Source of the DNA: Spironucleus salmonicida
Lineage: Eukaryota; Fornicata; Diplomonadida; Hexamitidae
DNA: 64,000 bases
Assembly: GCA_000497125.2 (NCBI GenBank)
Contig: CM035322.1
Span: forward strand, 1,248,001 to 1,312,000
Direction: 5' to 3'
Each line of letters opens with the position of its first letter. The first letter of the stretch is position 1. The notes under the pieces were generated by a model, which was not told the DNA's origin, did not search any database, and saw only the letters and a list, made by a program, of their open reading frames with translations. A program made the position numbers and the translations under genes. This document shows positions 36,230 through 46,691 of this stretch, in pieces.

Positions 36230-36811
36230 TCACCCCTCTCCACTCCCGCCCACACAATCTAGTTTCCTGCCAACTTCCTTTCCGCTTAGGAAGCTCATGA
36301 AGCTCAGCTTTTCAAGTTCGTCAATGCTCATTTTCGCAAGGTCGCTCAGGCTTTTACCGGCAAAGTTGCGCGCTTGGCGCTCATTCAGGAGCGTCTTAGC
36401 GCAGTTACCAGCGGAAACGGAAAGGCCTTTCGCGCTGTTGAGTGAAAAAATGGCGTCAGTATTTGCGAAGTAGCGTGCGAAGGAAAGCAGGATTTGAGCT
36501 GTGTTCTGAGGTGAGAACGAAGGGATTTGTGATGAAAAATTTGAGTAAAGGAGCGTGATTTCGTCAATAAAAACTGCAGTTTAAGGCGTGTAGGTGGCAA
36601 TCAACAGTGTATTCTCCTACTTCAATAGTGGAAGGATCTCATGCTGATTTTGCATGATTTACTGGGCAGTCCGTAACATAATATTCAGTGTAGTAGCTAC
36701 AACTTTGGAAGATAGTTAGATATCAAAGGGTTGGTCGTGGAATGTGTATGGGAGAGTAAGGTATTATAAAAGCGGGTTAAATCTAAGTTTTGATGATAGT
36801 TGTATCTCCAT
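36230..36811 (-). CDS. hypothetical protein, 193 aa
   Basis: Minus-strand frame from ATG at 36811 to TGA at 36232-36230. The translation is coding-like and moderately GC-rich: TAVFIDEITLLYSNFSSQ, AQILLSFARYFANTDAIFSL, then SLSDLAKMSIDELEKLSFMS and a Gly-rich end (DCVGGSGEG). The N-terminal part contains a near-repeat QLSSK at residues 4-8 and again about 30 residues later. Family not recognised. A second coding-like frame begins just upstream (36861-37142), and the two may be parts of one gene broken by a frameshift or a missed intron. Confidence 0.5.
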
Positions 36812-36860
36812 TTAAAGAAAGGATAAATACTGGATAATATATCATAATATAGGCAAATAC

Positions 36861-37142
36861 TCATTTTAGTGTTATTTATTCTAGAGATTTCCATATCTGG
36901 GCTAAACAGGCTTCTTGCGATGATGAGTTATAGATAATGTCTGCTATTGATATTTCTTTAGTGAAATCTGGGTTAAATATTTGCTTTTGCTGCTCGGTTA
37001 ACTCGTGTATTATCTCATTTTAACTTTAGTGAATAAGATTAGATTTTTAGCAAATAGTTACATATTTTGATAAAATCTATCTCTCACGGCTAGGGAAATT
37101 GTTAATTAGGCGTTTTGGGTTCGGTAAAATCCTGTTTTACAT
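36861..37142 (-). CDS. short ORF, possible 5' part of the 36230 gene
   Basis: A 93-codon frame from ATG at 37142 to TGA at 36863-36861, in a different phase from the following ORF. It reads NRILPNPKRLINNFPSRER and later IADIIYNSSSQEACLAQIWK. The two ORFs are 49 bp apart on the same strand. I looked for a GT...AG intron that would join them: GTATTTG...TCCAG (31 nt) is present but leaves the TGA in frame, so it does not solve the join. Confidence 0.4.
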
Positions 37143-37242
37143 TTTACTATAAGGTTTATTATATGTTTATATTATTATTCAAACTATATGAAAATATTAT
37201 TATATAAATTTATACACTGTTTATTTTCCCTTTCCACAAAGC

Positions 37243-38175
37243 ATGTCTGATTGGTAGCAAATTCTTGAACAATGTTTCGATCGTTAAATATTACCAGAAG
37301 ATGTGTTAAGAAAGTTGATCTTCGAAGCTATGACAATAATTACCGAAGAACCTACAGTGTTATAAGTTAATTCTATCCCTTTTTTGAATATTATAGGAGA
37401 TATACACGGTTAATTTTATGATTGTCGTTATATGCTAGATGTTGGTGGTAAACCTCCTGATTCACAATATTTATTTTTAGGTGATTATGTTGATCGTGGT
37501 TATTTTTCTTTAGAGACAGTCTAACTGTTAATTTGCTTAAAAGTTAATTATCCAAGTAAAATATTTTTACTTAGAGGTAATCACGAATGTAGGGCAGTTA
37601 CATAATCTTATGGTTTCTTTGATGAATGCATGCGTAAATTTTCTCATGCTGGTATTTGGCGTAACATAATGGAACTTTTTGATCATTTACCTTTAGCTGC
37701 TATTGTTGATGATAGAATTTATTGTGTGCATGGTGGAATATCTCCATCTTTACCTACAATTGATGATGTCCGAATTTTATAAAGAGTATCAGAAATTCCA
37801 TCTGATGGATCTTTTGCGGATCTTATGTGGTCAGACCCTTCAACCACCATTGAGTAATGGGAGCATTCATATCGTGGTGCAGGTTATTTATTTGGTGCAC
37901 GTGCTGTTGAACAATTCTTAAGAATTAATGATCTGGTTTAAATAGCCAGAGCCCATTAATTGGCTATTTAAGGATATTAGAAATATTTCAATGATACAGT
38001 GGTCACTGTTTGGTCTGCTCCTAACTATGCATATAGAACTAAAAATAGCGCTAGCATTATGAAGGTAACAGGTGAATAATAGGACTTTATTATATTTGAA
38101 GCCGTTCCGGCAGATTAAAGGGAGTTACCTCCTGACAGCTATATGAATGGGTAAACTGCAGGATGGGACTAGTGA
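37243..38175 (+). CDS. PPP-family Ser/Thr phosphatase, PP2A/PP4/PP6-like
   Basis: A 310-residue catalytic subunit (ATG 37243, TGA 38173-38175). All metal-binding signatures are present: GDIHGQ at 52-57, GDYVDRG at 80-86, RGNHE at 111-115, then [24 protein letters not shown] and the RAHQ and WSAPNY motifs near the C-terminus. The length and ETVQLLICLK spacing fit the PP2A/PP4/PP6 group. The C-terminus, [19 protein letters not shown], resembles the PP6 VPDSER region but lacks the YFL tail that PP2A-like enzymes methylate. It removes phosphate from Ser/Thr in nucleus and cytosol, with specificity set by regulatory subunits not seen here. It lies just before a WNK kinase on the same strand; no functional link is implied. 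Confidence 0.93.
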
Positions 38176-38368
38176 AAAATATGGATTATTTACGGCTTAT
38201 TATTTGTAGATCAACATTTTTGTTGTAATTTAAAAATATTCAATTTTTACTAAGTATTATACATAGATCGATAATTATATAATAATTAGTGTATTAGTAT
38301 AATAAATTTTAAAAATCACCATCTAATTATATTACATCTATGATTATTTCGTCCCACTCCAATCGAAT

Positions 38369-39730
38369 ATGCCCCCACAATAATTTTTTTAATAGTAACA
38401 TGATTTAAAGAACCCCGCAGTTTCCTATATAAAATATGAAGATTGTATCGGAGTAGGTTCTTTTAAGCGGGTTTTTAGATGCATTAATATATTTGATGGT
38501 AAAGAATACGCGTGGAATGAAGTTAGTTTAGAAAAATTAGATCCAATCTCCTCGTCTAAAATATTTTAAGAGATAAAGTTTTATTAGATACTATCTCATC
38601 CTAATATAATTAAAATTTACCATTAATGGTTCAACGAATAAAATACGTTAATTTTTATTACTGAATTAATATCAGGGGGTTCATTACGAGATTTCATAAA
38701 GAAAATTCATGCCCCATTTAAATTAAAAGTCATTTAAGACTGGTCTCGACAAATTTTATCAGCCTTATAATATTTACATTCTATGAATATTCTACATAGA
38801 GATCTAAAGGCTTAAAATATATATTATGATTATACTACAAATATAGTGAAAATTGGTGATTTGGGTCTTTCAACAACTAGAGAATTTTAAGATATAGAAA
38901 TTGTTTATAATAAATAAATGTCAATGGTAGGCACCAGTGAATTTATGGCTCCTGAAATTTATTTCTAGTAGTATACTGAAAAGGTAGATATCTATGCTTT
39001 TGGAATGTGTATGTGTGAATTCTTCACCAAAGAATTTCCATATTAAGAGTGCAAGCATACTATGGAAATATACAATAAAGTTATGGCTGGTGTTCTTCCA
39101 GAGTGTGTTAAAAAGATTACTAATACTTATGCATCTGACTTAATCAGTCTTTGCTTATAAAATAAACCCGAAAAGCGACCATCAATTGCATAAATATTAT
39201 AAACTGCTTTCATGAAAACAATTTTCAATAATGAAATAGGTTCATCTTCAACACCTTAGATCGGAGCTTTGCGATTTTCTAATCGAAATAGTAATCTACG
39301 GTTAAATATCCCAGCATCACCATCATCTGTTGAAAAGGTACCCCCATAAATATAACTGAAAGTTTAGAATTATCCACCAATTACATAAGTATCAAGCACT
39401 TCAACAATCTTAAGAAACGCTCCTCAAGAGAATGAGCTGGCTTAAGATTTTTCTAAATCTCTAGGATGTTTCGAAACAGCAGATAAAATCCCATTTGTGA
39501 AATTAATTAAGTTGCATGTGAAAAATGGTATCAAAATAATAGAACTTTAGATTACAGTAGGCGAACATAAATATAAATGGCCTGTTAGTGAAGAAGATGT
39601 GGTCTAAAATAGTGTAGAAGAACTTATGGAAGTATGGAAAATTGATAGCCAATATCAATCATTAATAACTGATTAATTCAACTCGATTTGGCGAGATATA
39701 CGATTAGGTATATTAGAAAGCGAAAAGTGA
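38369..39730 (+). CDS. WNK: WNK (with-no-lysine) protein kinase
   Basis: A 453-residue kinase (ATG 38369, TGA 39728-39730). The start gives MPPQQFFQQQHDL before the kinase domain. The Gly loop is GVGSFKRVFR (28-37), with Lys33 inside it. The usual VAIK lysine is replaced: YAWNEV, with Asn at position 50. This pair of changes is the hallmark of WNK kinases, where the loop lysine takes over. HRDLKAQN starts at 143, DLG (not DFG, also WNK-like) at 164-166, and MVGTSEFMAPEI follows. The last ~90 residues (FVKLIKLHVKNG, YKWPVSEEDVVQNSVEELME) resemble the PF2/CCT-like domain of WNK and OSR1. In other eukaryotes WNKs sense chloride or crowding and control ion transport and cell volume. An S/P-rich linker (residues ~290-350) joins the two parts. 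Confidence 0.92.
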
Positions 39731-39760
39731 ATTTGTAAACGTTCATATTTTTAATTATAA

Positions 39761-40009
39761 ATGACCTAAGCACAAGAAAAGATATGCTTTGAAGTACTGG
39801 AAATGATATTTGGTAAACTTCCAGAGTATAAGACCTGCGAGGAGTTATTATTTTGCTTAACAGGCGATATGAAAAGTTATGACTTTTTCATGAATCCTTC
39901 ATAAAACAGATTTTTAAAGGAGAGAATCTTAGTATCATTACAGTTGAAAATAAGGGAAAGGCTATCAAATCAAAACATTGCTAGCCTGCACAGTATCCTA
40001 TGGGCGTGA
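39761..40009 (+). CDS. small hypothetical protein, 82 aa
   Basis: ATG at 39761, 30 bp after the WNK stop, open to TGA 40007-40009. It encodes a small helical protein with three Cys (EKICFEVLEMIFGKLPEYKT, CEELLFCLTGDMKSYDFFMN). No family recognised. The codon pattern (two TAA as Gln, otherwise ordinary) and close spacing favour a real gene. Confidence 0.5.
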
Positions 40010-40082
40010 CTCGTTTTAATTTTTACTCTAACACGATATATCTATATAGTTTTGAATAAACTCTTCAAAATTCACTCTATTA

Positions 40083-40829
40083 ATGGATTAAATACAAATG
40101 AAACTGGACTAAGTCCTTTAAATAGATAATATTAAGTCTTCTATCGATGAGTCTACGCTAAATACAGTGTAAATGGTCTAAAATATGATAAAAGACCCCA
40201 AGAAACATGATATTTTACTCTAGCAAAAAAACTCTATCACCGAGTTCCTGGACAATTTCCTCGCTGTTCAGACCTAGAAATTCTAAAATTTTATCCCCTA
40301 GCCAACGGCTATTTCCCCAACTAAAAACCCGTCAGATTCTCAGCATCTCGTATCTTCAAACCCGCTCAGTCGCGACATTTTCATCCCCAATACAAACGAC
40401 CCAAACGAGCTCAGAGAAGCACTCAGCAACGCGTACAACGCATCCCTAGAACTTTAGAAGCTGGCAGAGTACCGGGCAAGCCTGAACCGCCAGGCGCGAC
40501 AAATTCTCGAGAAGTCAGAATTGGAAGGGGCAGCGCTGCGCGAAGTCATCCGCTTCCTGCTGGGTGGTAAGGCCGCGACGGTACTGGAGGCGTGCGCAGG
40601 CGGTAGGAGCGGGGTCGAGGTCTTGGAGCGATTTTTCGACGCCCAGAACGTCGACCGATTGAGCATCAACGAGCTCGCGGAAGCCCCCCTGGTGGACAGC
40701 ACCACCTTCATCTCGTGTCAAAAGGGATCGAAGCTGAGGGCGAACTCGAGTAGCCTGCGCCGAAAAGCGCTCAGCGCGTCCCGCGAGAGCGAGTACCAGA
40801 AGCTGCTCAAAAGGGTCAATCTGAAGTGA
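40083..40829 (+). CDS. hypothetical coiled-coil protein, 248 aa
   Basis: ATG 40083 to TGA 40827-40829. The N-terminal ~70 residues are Gln-rich and coiled-coil-like (MKLDQVLQIDNIKSSIDEST). A Ser/Pro-rich linker follows, then a helical C-terminal domain (LREALSNAYNASLELQKLAE, GGRSGVEVLERFFDAQNVDR). The last 50 residues are basic. No family assigned. Base composition rises steeply along the gene: the 5' third is AT-rich with many TAA/TAG, the 3' half is GC-rich and uses CAG. The 3' end is 13 bp from the convergent gene. Confidence 0.65.
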
Positions 40830-40842
40830 GGGTTTTGCGTCT

Positions 40843-41787
40843 TCAAGCGAACTGGATCTTCAAAATTCGAGCCAGCGACACTTTATAAATCTTGCTCGAA
40901 ATCGTCTCCAGAACGAGGAAAAAATTATGCTTCTGGTGGGGTTGCAGGGTGTTCAGTAGCGCTGTTAGCGGGGCGGCAGTGAGCGTTTTCCCCCTTTTTG
41001 GTGTTATAAAATAGCCGTTGGGTGCGGCGCGCGCATGCGGTTAAAAAGACGCCTCGATGCGGGGGACCTGAAATACAGTCTTTTGAACTTTTCCCATTTG
41101 GGGCAGTGCGCGTAATTCGTCAATGTCTCCGTCGTGTAAGTAAAATATGACAATTGCAATCAGATATAGCGCTATAGCGCAGGCGAATAAATCTTCACCA
41201 TAAATTGTTTACTGAAGGCTATACACGTAAATATCGTTCTCGGTTAAGTGGTAATTTCTGTGAATTTCGTGTATTTCGTGTTAAAAGGCGACTAAATTAT
41301 TATGTAAAATGTAATTTTAGAGAATAAAAGAAATTTCAAGATAATGCGGTTTTAACGTTGTTGGGTTGAAATTTGATAGGGGGATTATGTGCATCAGTGA
41401 TATTATAGAACTATTTATATATGGCTCTGTATTTAAAATATGAGCTATAAATGATGGCAGTAATTAAAAGTGATATGAGATAACTAGTTCAGGTGGAATT
41501 TAGTACATATTCTAAATTGATTTCGGAAATTTTAACATTTTACTTAGTACCGCAGCCTATGACTCTATAGTTTAGGAATTTAGATCAGTTGAAATCTCAT
41601 TAAATGCAGAACTAAGCATTGATTCAGTTAATCTTTTTGTAAAAAAAATATAAAGTATCTCTGAATGACTATACGTGGATAACACGATTCTTTAGATATT
41701 TTGTAAGCTTTATAGAGTTTAATGAATTTAATGTAATAATTCTTGCAAAGTTCTCTAGGTAGAATATTAATTCTTTTACTTTCGCAT
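40843..41787 (-). CDS. hypothetical protein, 314 aa
   Basis: Minus-strand frame from ATG at 41787 (preceded in frame by a TGA) to TGA at 40845-40843. The N-terminal two thirds are AT-rich and helical (ELLHQIHQTLQSLQNIQ, YQIPPELVISYHFQLLPSFI). The GC-rich C-terminal third is mixed (DGDIDELRALPQMGKVQKTV, VSLARILKIQFA). A hydrophobic stretch, FACAIALYLIAIVIFYL, at about residue 180 could be one membrane segment or a buried helix. I do not recognise the family. Like its convergent neighbour it is GC-rich at its 3' end, so the GC peak at 40.4-41.1 kb spans the ends of both genes. Confidence 0.55.
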
Positions 41788-41817
41788 GCTATTACATAAA
41801 CTATATAAATTATATAC

Positions 41818-43026
41818 TCACTTTAATAGTATCTAAATATTTTTAATGAAATATTCAAAATGGAACTTGTTATTAACATGCTTATTCAAAATTTAGATAA
41901 TTAGAAAAAGGTTATTTCGATCTTGCGAGTCCAGCTAATTTATTATCTATACAATACTTCCAATGGTGAATGTACTTTTAATATTTGTAACATTTATTTA
42001 CTAAAACAAATCACCAGACTATGTTATTTACTATTATTTTAATTAGATTATTGATTAAATATTCTAGTTTTGCTCTTAAAATACTTTAAAATATAATTGC
42101 TAATCATTTTTATTTGTTATTTCTTTAACTTATGATAGTTTCCCTCCAAGTAAATAAAAAATAACGATAGAAAAAATGAAGTATGCGCAACAACTCCTTT
42201 AAATAGAGATATCTCTTAATGATAGTGCTAATTCATAAATACAATAATTTTTTTTAGATAATTATAATGTTTCATAAATTTAATTTATTTATTATAAAAA
42301 TTAAATAATAAATGTATGTCTCAGCGTTTTTGACAAAATGTAACTTATTTCTAAATAATGTTTTCTTTAGTAGCATACAGATAACTATAAGGGTCGTAAT
42401 AATGTGATTAGAAATGATGTTTCATATTTTACCCGACTTTATTTTTATTATAAGAAATATAATGTCTATGGGAAAATTTATAACTGAAATGATAGTAATA
42501 ACTCTGGTGTAATCTATAGTTGTAAATTTTCTTTTATAGTATATTATGGAATTGTGATATACGATGGAAGATAAGTTAAAAGATTTGTTATTATTTTAGG
42601 ACCACCTTGCATAATTTTGAATCTAAGTTCTGAAATTGCAATTCTAAGACTATCCTCTGGAATTAACTCTTATAAAATAGATTCTAGAAATATATTTCCT
42701 TAAATTTAGTGCTTTAATAATTATATTTTTTCTATAATTTATTCTACTTATGGTAACATATTGAGTGCATATTTTATAAGTACTGTCGGTTTCAATTATT
42801 TTGATGCGGTCTTTTTGGTTCTGATTTTTCGGACAGATTCTGTCTATATTTAATTCATCATTTTCAACTATATGTTTTATAAAGTTGTTAAAATTGTTAC
42901 TTATTCTTAAGAAACAACATGTTCTTAAGATTCAAATGCCTAATTACAATTAAGACAAATAATGCTAGTCATATCATCTGATATTTTCGTATTATTTGAA
43001 CCACAATTACTGCATGTTGAATTCAT
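41818..43026 (-). CDS. TFIIB-like zinc-ribbon protein
   Basis: A 402-residue protein (ATG at 43026, TGA at 41820-41818). The N-terminus carries a zinc ribbon, CSNCGSNNTKISDDM then IICLNCNQAFE (Cys at 5, 8, 26 and 29), with the spacing of TFIIB, Brf1 and Rrn7/TAF1B proteins. The remainder is helical and Gln/Leu-rich, compatible with divergent cyclin folds, but no repeat is clear at sequence level. TFIIB relatives recruit RNA polymerases to promoters; which polymerase cannot be told. It is divergent from the V-ATPase gene with 77 bp between starts. A short plus-strand ORF at 41860-42054 lies entirely inside it and is a shadow. Confidence 0.65.
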
Positions 43027-43103
43027 TCTTTTCTGCTGAAATTATATATAATATTATATAAATCTAATTACATTCGACTCTCCGTTTTAATCAAATCCAC
43101 TAA

Positions 43104-44771
43104 ATGTTAATTCCATCTACTACCTATGCCACTATTTCTAAGATTAATGGACCTCTTGTTACTATCACAGGAGTTAAAAACCCAACATATGGAGAAATAG
43201 TGAACGTTTTATTACCTGATGGTACCAAACGTACTGGTAAAGTGCTTGAAACTTTAGAAGATAAGGCTGTAGTCTAAATTTTTGAAGGTACTGAAAAGTT
43301 AGATATACTAAACTCTAAAGTTGAACTTACTGGTGAACTTATGTAGATTGGTGTTTCTAAACATATGTTAGGTAGAGTATTTGATGGTTAGGGTCGTCCA
43401 ATTGATAATGGTCCTGAAATTATTCCTGAAATGTATTTAGATGTTGAAGGTGCTTCAATCAATCCTTGTAAACGTGTTTATCCCAAATAAATGATTTAAA
43501 CTGGTATATCTTGTATTGATGTCATGACATCTATTGCCCGTGGCCAGAAGATTCCTTTATTCTCTGGCTCTGGTTTGCCTCATAACGAAGTAGCAGCTTA
43601 AATTTGTCGTTAAGCTAAGCTTGTTGATGTTGATGGCCGCAAAGCTGGTTCTGGTGATGATAATTTTGCTATCGTATTTGCTGGTATGGGTTTAACACAT
43701 GAAGCTGCTCGCTTTTTCTAGGAGAATTTCACATAATCTGGTGCTATTTAGCGTACTATTTTATTTTTAAATACTTCTAATTCTCCTACAATTGAACGTA
43801 TCATGACGCCTCGTTTAGCTTTAACTACTGCTGAATTTTTAGCATTTACACATAATTATCATATATTAGTTATTCTTACTGATATGACCTAATACGCTGA
43901 TGCAGTTCGTTAAATTTCAATCTAAAAATAAGAGTTACCTGGTCGTAAATCTTATCCTGGTTATTTATATACTGATTTAGCTTCTATTTATGAGCGTGCT
44001 GGTAGAATTGATCAGAATAACTGGTTTTTAGGTATCAGAAACGGGAACGATGTTTAGTAAATTGGTATGATTAATACTAATTCATTTAAAGTAGAAAATA
44101 TTAAGGTTAACATGCATCATATCTATTAATTATAAAAGGATGGTAAAATTGAACTCAAAGATACTGCTACTGATGAAGATGTTAAAGTCGAAAAGATAAC
44201 TGAATTTACAGATTTCGAAGCTTTCAACAAAGATCCTACTTAATATAAGAATTTAATTATTTATTCTAGAAAGAATGAAAATTCTGGCTCAATCACCTAG
44301 ATCCCTATTTTAACACTGCCAAACGATGATATTTCACACACTATTCCCGATTTAACTGGTTATATTACTGAAGGTTAAGTTTTTGTTTCTCGTAAACTAT
44401 CAAATATGGGGTTGTATCCTTGTTTAGATCCCCTACCTTCTCTCTCACGTTTAATGAAGTCAGCTATCGGTGAAGGTATGTCTAGAAAAGACCATCAAGA
44501 TGTTTCTAACTAGTTATATTATTGTTATGCTTTAGCCTAGGAAGTATAAAACATCAAATAAATTGTTGGTGAGGACGCTCTTAGCGCTGATGATAAAATC
44601 TATCTTGCATTCTTAAATGAGTTTGAGACTAAATTCCTCAAACAAGGTTAGTTCGAAGATAGATCTATTTAAGAATCTCTTGACATTGCATGGGGAATCC
44701 TTAGAATGTTCCCTGAAAGACTTTTGTAACGTATTCCAAATGACATTATCGAATAATTTTACAGAAAGTGA
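43104..44771 (+). CDS. VMA2: V-type ATPase subunit B with large insertion
   Basis: A 555-residue subunit B (ATG 43104, TGA 44769-44771); the usual length is near 490-510. Family motifs run in order: [16 protein letters not shown] at the N-terminus, [17 protein letters not shown], the non-catalytic P-loop relic [16 protein letters not shown] (from residue 151), [36 protein letters not shown] and [20 protein letters not shown]. After GR at 300-301 comes an extra block of nearly 90 residues, and the family sequence resumes at [18 protein letters not shown] (from 395). V-ATPase pumps protons into vacuoles and endosomes; subunit B alternates with catalytic A in the V1 head. Many conserved Gln are encoded by TAA/TAG, so this is one of the best proofs of the code. 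Confidence 0.96.
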
Positions 44772-44996
44772 TGTTTTATTTTGCTATTTCGTATTTTCGT
44801 TACATAGAATTATAATTTTGTATATATATTTACTCTAGTTCAAATACTATCTTTTTTCACTTCCTCATAAATGAAAATTAAACCATAAAAACGCTTATTA
44901 ATTCATATTTAGAATTAGTTTTACCAATATTTTTCAAATCAACAGATTCAGAATCTGTATTTTATCATTAATGGCGAACATACAAACTCGGCCTTA

Positions 44997-46100
44997 ATGA
45001 TTTTTCTTCTCCAAAATTTCAATGCTAAACAGCAAAAGCAGTTCACTCTAACAGTTTCCGGAGACCAAATCACCCAAGAAGCCTCACTGATAGTTGAAAA
45101 TTATCACCTGGCACTTACACCTAATATACCTCCTGAAAACGCACTGTACGTCTCCCTGCTCAGCAAAAATGCCTTAATTACTAGTTTTTTGGATCAAATT
45201 TTTGAAAAATCTCACTTTTACCTCTTTTCATAGATTTCCGACATAGAGCTCTAGGAGCAGGCCGAACAGGCCGATTTCAGTTTCACGGCGATGCCCTTCA
45301 CGCCGTTTATGGAGAAGTCCGTCCATGTCAACTATTCGGTGATCTCTAATCTACAGAAGTCACTGATAGCATTCTAGCTGTCCAAACCGGTCAAAATTGA
45401 GCCATTTTACCGCTTCCCAGAGCCGCTGGGAGGTGTCCCTCCCGCACTGCTGAACTCAGCCTGCCGCATTTTATCAACCGCGCAACCTCAAAAAAAGACG
45501 ATTCTGGTCGCTTTTTCTGGTGGAAAAGACTCCGCGGCGACGTATCTAACGTTACAGGCATTGCAGCCCCGCTTCGATTTTGCTCTCAAGGCACAGCTTT
45601 TCGACCCGCAGCTGCCGGGATTTTCGACGGAAAGGGTGCAGAAAGTGGCTGATTATTTCGGAATTCCACTCGAAATCGTGACTAAAAAGGTTGTCCCGCA
45701 GGACTTCTCGTTATGCGCCTCATGTGCTCGCGCGCGGCGAATTGCGCTCCTGGAGTCCAGACCAGCGTTTCTAGCGCTTGGTCACCATCTAAAGGACTCG
45801 GTAGAGACCATTTTGATGACCGGAATGCACAATGGCGCTTTTTTTCCGCTCCGGGGACTATACACCCCGGAGATCGACGGGGTGGACGGGGAGACGCGAG
45901 TGATCCGGCCGCTGCTGGACTGCACGCAGGGGGACGTGCTGGCATTCACCGGTGCGTTCGCGGTGGAATTCGTGAGCTCCGACGCAGCCGAGTGCGACTT
46001 CGCTGCACGGGGAGGTGGAAAGGAGAGCGAAAGGGGGAGAATCCGGCGGTTCCTAGACGGGCGCGACTACGGCTGGTTCGCGGAAATGGGCTATGAATGA
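44997..46100 (+). CDS. TtcA-like PP-loop ATPase (tRNA thiolation type)
   Basis: A 367-residue protein (ATG 44997, TGA 46098-46100). The PP-loop SGGKDS sits at 174-179, a CxxC pair (C240, C243 in LCASCARARR) follows, then LGHHLKDSVETILMTGMHNG and VIRPLLDC. This order is that of bacterial TtcA, which thiolates C32 of tRNAs with an iron-sulfur cluster; TilS and the Ctu1/TtuA group are relatives. A ~170-residue N-terminal region precedes the PP-loop, much longer than in TtcA, and is not recognised. The first third of the gene is AT-rich, while the PP-loop part is GC-rich with almost no TAR codons. Its last 67 codons form the start of the tandem repeat and recur seven times downstream. Its stop is 13 bp from the convergent H2B stop. 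Confidence 0.75.
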
Positions 46101-46113
46101 GAAACGGGTACAA

Positions 46114-46464
46114 TCACTTGTTGGAGGAATACTTGGAGATGGCAGACTCGGCGTGAGACTGGGCGGCCTTGTAGAGCTCACCACCGTTAAGCACGAGTTT
46201 GGCGGCAGCGGTGATCTGGGACTTACCAATGGTGTTACGGTGGTGCTGTCTGGCGATCTGGGAGGCTTCGGAGGCGATTCTCTCGAAGAGATCGTTGACC
46301 ATGGAGTTCATGGCGGCCATGCACTGCTTGGAGACACCACAGTCAGCGTCCTTGCCCTGGAAGGCATCAGAGGCCTTGAGAACCTTGAGGATGTAGGTAC
46401 CATAGGTCTCTACTCTCTTCATCTTACGGGTAGCTTTGGCTTCAGGGGCGGATCCAAGGGACAT
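46114..46464 (-). CDS. H2B: histone H2B, array copy 1
   Basis: A 116-residue H2B (ATG at 46464, TGA at 46116-46114). The histone fold is clear: VETYGTYILKVLK (alpha 1), GVSKQCMAAMNSMVNDLFERIASEA (alpha 2), then NTIGKSQITAAAKLVLNGGE and the C-terminal helix with ESAISKYSSNK. The N-terminal tail is very short (about 18 residues, SLGSAPEAKATRKMKR) compared with animal or plant H2B, and an extra stretch, KASDAFQGKDADC, sits between alpha 1 and alpha 2. H2B pairs with H2A to wrap nucleosomal DNA. The gene uses no TAR codons and is GC-rich, as expected for a highly expressed gene. No H2A, H3 or H4 lies nearby. Confidence 0.97.
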   Translation of the reverse strand: MSLGSAPEAKATRKMKRVETYGTYILKVLKASDAFQGKDADCGVSKQCMAAMNSMVNDLFERIASEASQIARQHHRNTIGKSQITAAAKLVLNGGELYKAAQSHAESAISKYSSNK

Positions 46465-46691
46465 TTTAAATAGTGGAGTGGAAATGCCAATCTAGGCACC
46501 TGGGCCTAGTCACTTGCGCAGGCTCACTTTTGCGAAATCACTATACTCCACATTATTATATTGCATATACCTCGTATACTCGGGAGAAAGCGAAATAGCC
46601 CAAAGATGGCTGAGTCTACTTTTGTGTACACTTCATCCTACAACGGCGACTTAATGACTTCGCACCTAGGCAGGCAGCCTCCAGTGGTCAG

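Noticed and set aside
36880-36912. 31-nt GT...AG candidate intron between the split minus-strand ORFs
   Set aside because: Removing it leaves the upstream TGA in frame and it lacks a convincing branch-site context.
41860-42054. Plus-strand 64-codon ORF starting MELVINML
   Set aside because: It is antisense to the TFIIB-like zinc-ribbon gene 41818-43026, which has a clear Cys4 motif and 402 open codons.
46093-46473. Plus-strand 126-codon ORF rich in Gly and Val over H2B
   Set aside because: Shadow of the histone H2B gene on the opposite strand.
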